From contig NZ_RBWS01000003.1 of NCBI RefSeq assembly GCF_003627955.1, forward strand, positions 1 to 64,000: DNA of 64,000 nt, in the 5' to 3' direction. This stretch comes from Sphingobacterium puteale (GTDB taxonomy: Bacteria > Bacteroidota > Bacteroidia > Sphingobacteriales > Sphingobacteriaceae). Numbering within the stretch: the stretch's first letter is position 1; each line of letters opens with the position of its first letter. A program made the position numbers and the translations under genes. Under the pieces are notes generated by a model. It was not told the origin of the DNA and did not search any database. It worked only from the letters and a program-made list of their open reading frames with translations. Positions 63,297 to 64,000 of this stretch are shown here, in pieces.

Positions 63297-63576
63297 AGGC
63301 TAATACGTCCTGAAAGGCAATTGTTTTATCAAAAATTGATTTAGCGTACGGGCAATTCGGGACAATCTTGGCATCGTTTTTCCGGGCATAATCTACGGCT
63401 TCAAGTACGAGTTTTTTACCGACACTCATTCCTTTATATTCGTCATAGACCTCGGTATGGTCTATGGAAAACTCGTACTCACTCTGCCAGGTATATTCCA
63501 AAATCCCAGCCTCATTATTTTCCACTTCGGCGATGAAATTACCTCTGTCGTCTCTTTCGATATTTTTTACTTCCAT
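63295..63576 (-). CDS. Small GNAT acetyltransferase, YjdJ-like
   Basis: A 93-residue minimal GNAT-type protein. IDHTEVYDEYKGMSVGKKLV is the acetyl-CoA motif (Q/R-x-x-G-x-G/A variant), followed by AVDYARKNDAKIVPNCPYAK with the conserved Cys. Such mini-GNATs (YjdJ, Gtn) lack the N-terminal half of classic GNATs. ATG 63576 is used; the longer frame includes the likely promoter (TTG, 21 bases, TATCTTTTG). Confidence 0.8.
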   Translation of the reverse strand: MEVKNIERDDRGNFIAEVENNEAGILEYTWQSEYEFSIDHTEVYDEYKGMSVGKKLVLEAVDYARKNDAKIVPNCPYAKSIFDKTIAFQDVLA

Positions 63577-64000
63577 AGTGTTTTTTTTCAAAATAACGTC
63601 CAAAAGATATTTTTGTTTTATCAAAGTTTTCAATTTTTACTTTGCCAGGTATACAATATGTTACTATCTACGAGCCTTGTCATTTTTTGAAATTCAGTGA
63701 GACGGCGACCGGATGCTGTGTGCGGCCTGTTGTTTTGTTACTAAACGGTGTTGCTACATTTAAGCATAAAAGAATGGGGTCTGTATGCTGGCCTCTACTG
63801 AATGTATTAAAAGGAATAAAAATGAATATCTTTTCCTTCGTGAATCTTAGAAGAATTAGGCGATCGACTATCTGATTTCTCCTATTTTTTTGTACCTTTG
63901 CAATTATCTCCTTAGAACACCTCGCATTTTTATCTTTTTCAACAAAGCTCTAAAGGTCCGAAACCTCCTCGGGAACATTTTATTTTAATCCATATTGAAT
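63577..64000. other. Right-edge intergenic DNA with one promoter box
   Basis: No credible gene is present. TACCTTTG at 63893-63900 is a full -7 box for a gene beyond the right edge, but its -33 is unclear. Confidence 0.4.

Noticed and set aside
63642..63875. 77-residue plus-strand ORF near the right edge
   Set aside because: Composition is not coding-like, and no motif or promoter supports it.

Overview
The window comes from a member of the Bacteroidota, most likely Sphingobacterium or a close relative in the Sphingobacteriaceae. The case rests on protein families and architectures typical of that group (DUF2851, DUF3078, DUF3098, DUF4199, GLPGLI, DUF3060, a RemB-like outer-membrane barrel, Bacteroidota-type PurM), AT-rich spacers, few Shine-Dalgarno sequences, and many copies of the Bacteroidota housekeeping promoter (TTG, about 16-21 bases, then TAnnTTTG). 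No plasmid or phage genes are present. Apart from the first 4.6 kb this is ordinary chromosomal core sequence.

Layout. 1-480: a 21-bp tandem repeat array of about 16 units, open on both strands and closed by a hairpin. 707-4579: a small decayed island in the 3' end of tRNA-Lys(UUU), bounded by 26-bp direct repeats. It carries a putative lipoprotein, an Imm22-like immunity protein, a probable beta-propeller protein, a DUF6965-like protein and a tyrosine recombinase pseudogene. 4.7-9.6 kb: prmC, ribD, DUF2851, an ankyrin protein, a candidate small RNA and ubiX. 9.8-14.5 kb: a dihydroorotase-like gene lacking key active-site residues, two conserved hypothetical genes and two glycosyltransferases. 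14.7-20.9 kb: a phnP-like hydrolase, ispD, queA, an ABC permease, DUF2306 and YARHG proteins. 20.9-23.3 kb: hisG-hisD behind a histidine-rich leader peptide. 23.6-34.4 kb: PAP2 phosphatase, oxidoreductase, GLPGLI/WG protein, queE, the thrS-infC-rpmI-rplT translation cluster, and DUF3060 and DUF3857 proteins. 34.5-41.2 kb: rimK with a RimB-like protease gene, purM, a UDG-superfamily glycosylase, SPFH plus Arc-like genes, pepE, mgtE. 41.3-45.6 kb: a minus-strand run from ubiE/menG to a ClC channel. 45.6-46.0 kb: a cluster of DnaA-box-like sites ahead of dnaB. 47.7-56.4 kb: DUF3078, rlmH, small ORFs, sugar dehydrogenase, murI, GH125, RemB-like barrel, aroQ. 56.5-60.2 kb: the operon ftsX-DUF3098-uppP-truB-ribF. 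60.5-63.6 kb: leuS and a small acetyltransferase.

The least ordinary material is the tRNA-Lys island, which resembles a degenerate recombinase-associated acquired interbacterial defence (rAID) cluster; the his leader peptide; the promoter-to-terminator small RNA candidate before ubiX; the dihydroorotase homologue missing a metal ligand and the catalytic aspartate; and the DnaA-box cluster. All family names come from recognising motifs by eye; no database search was run.
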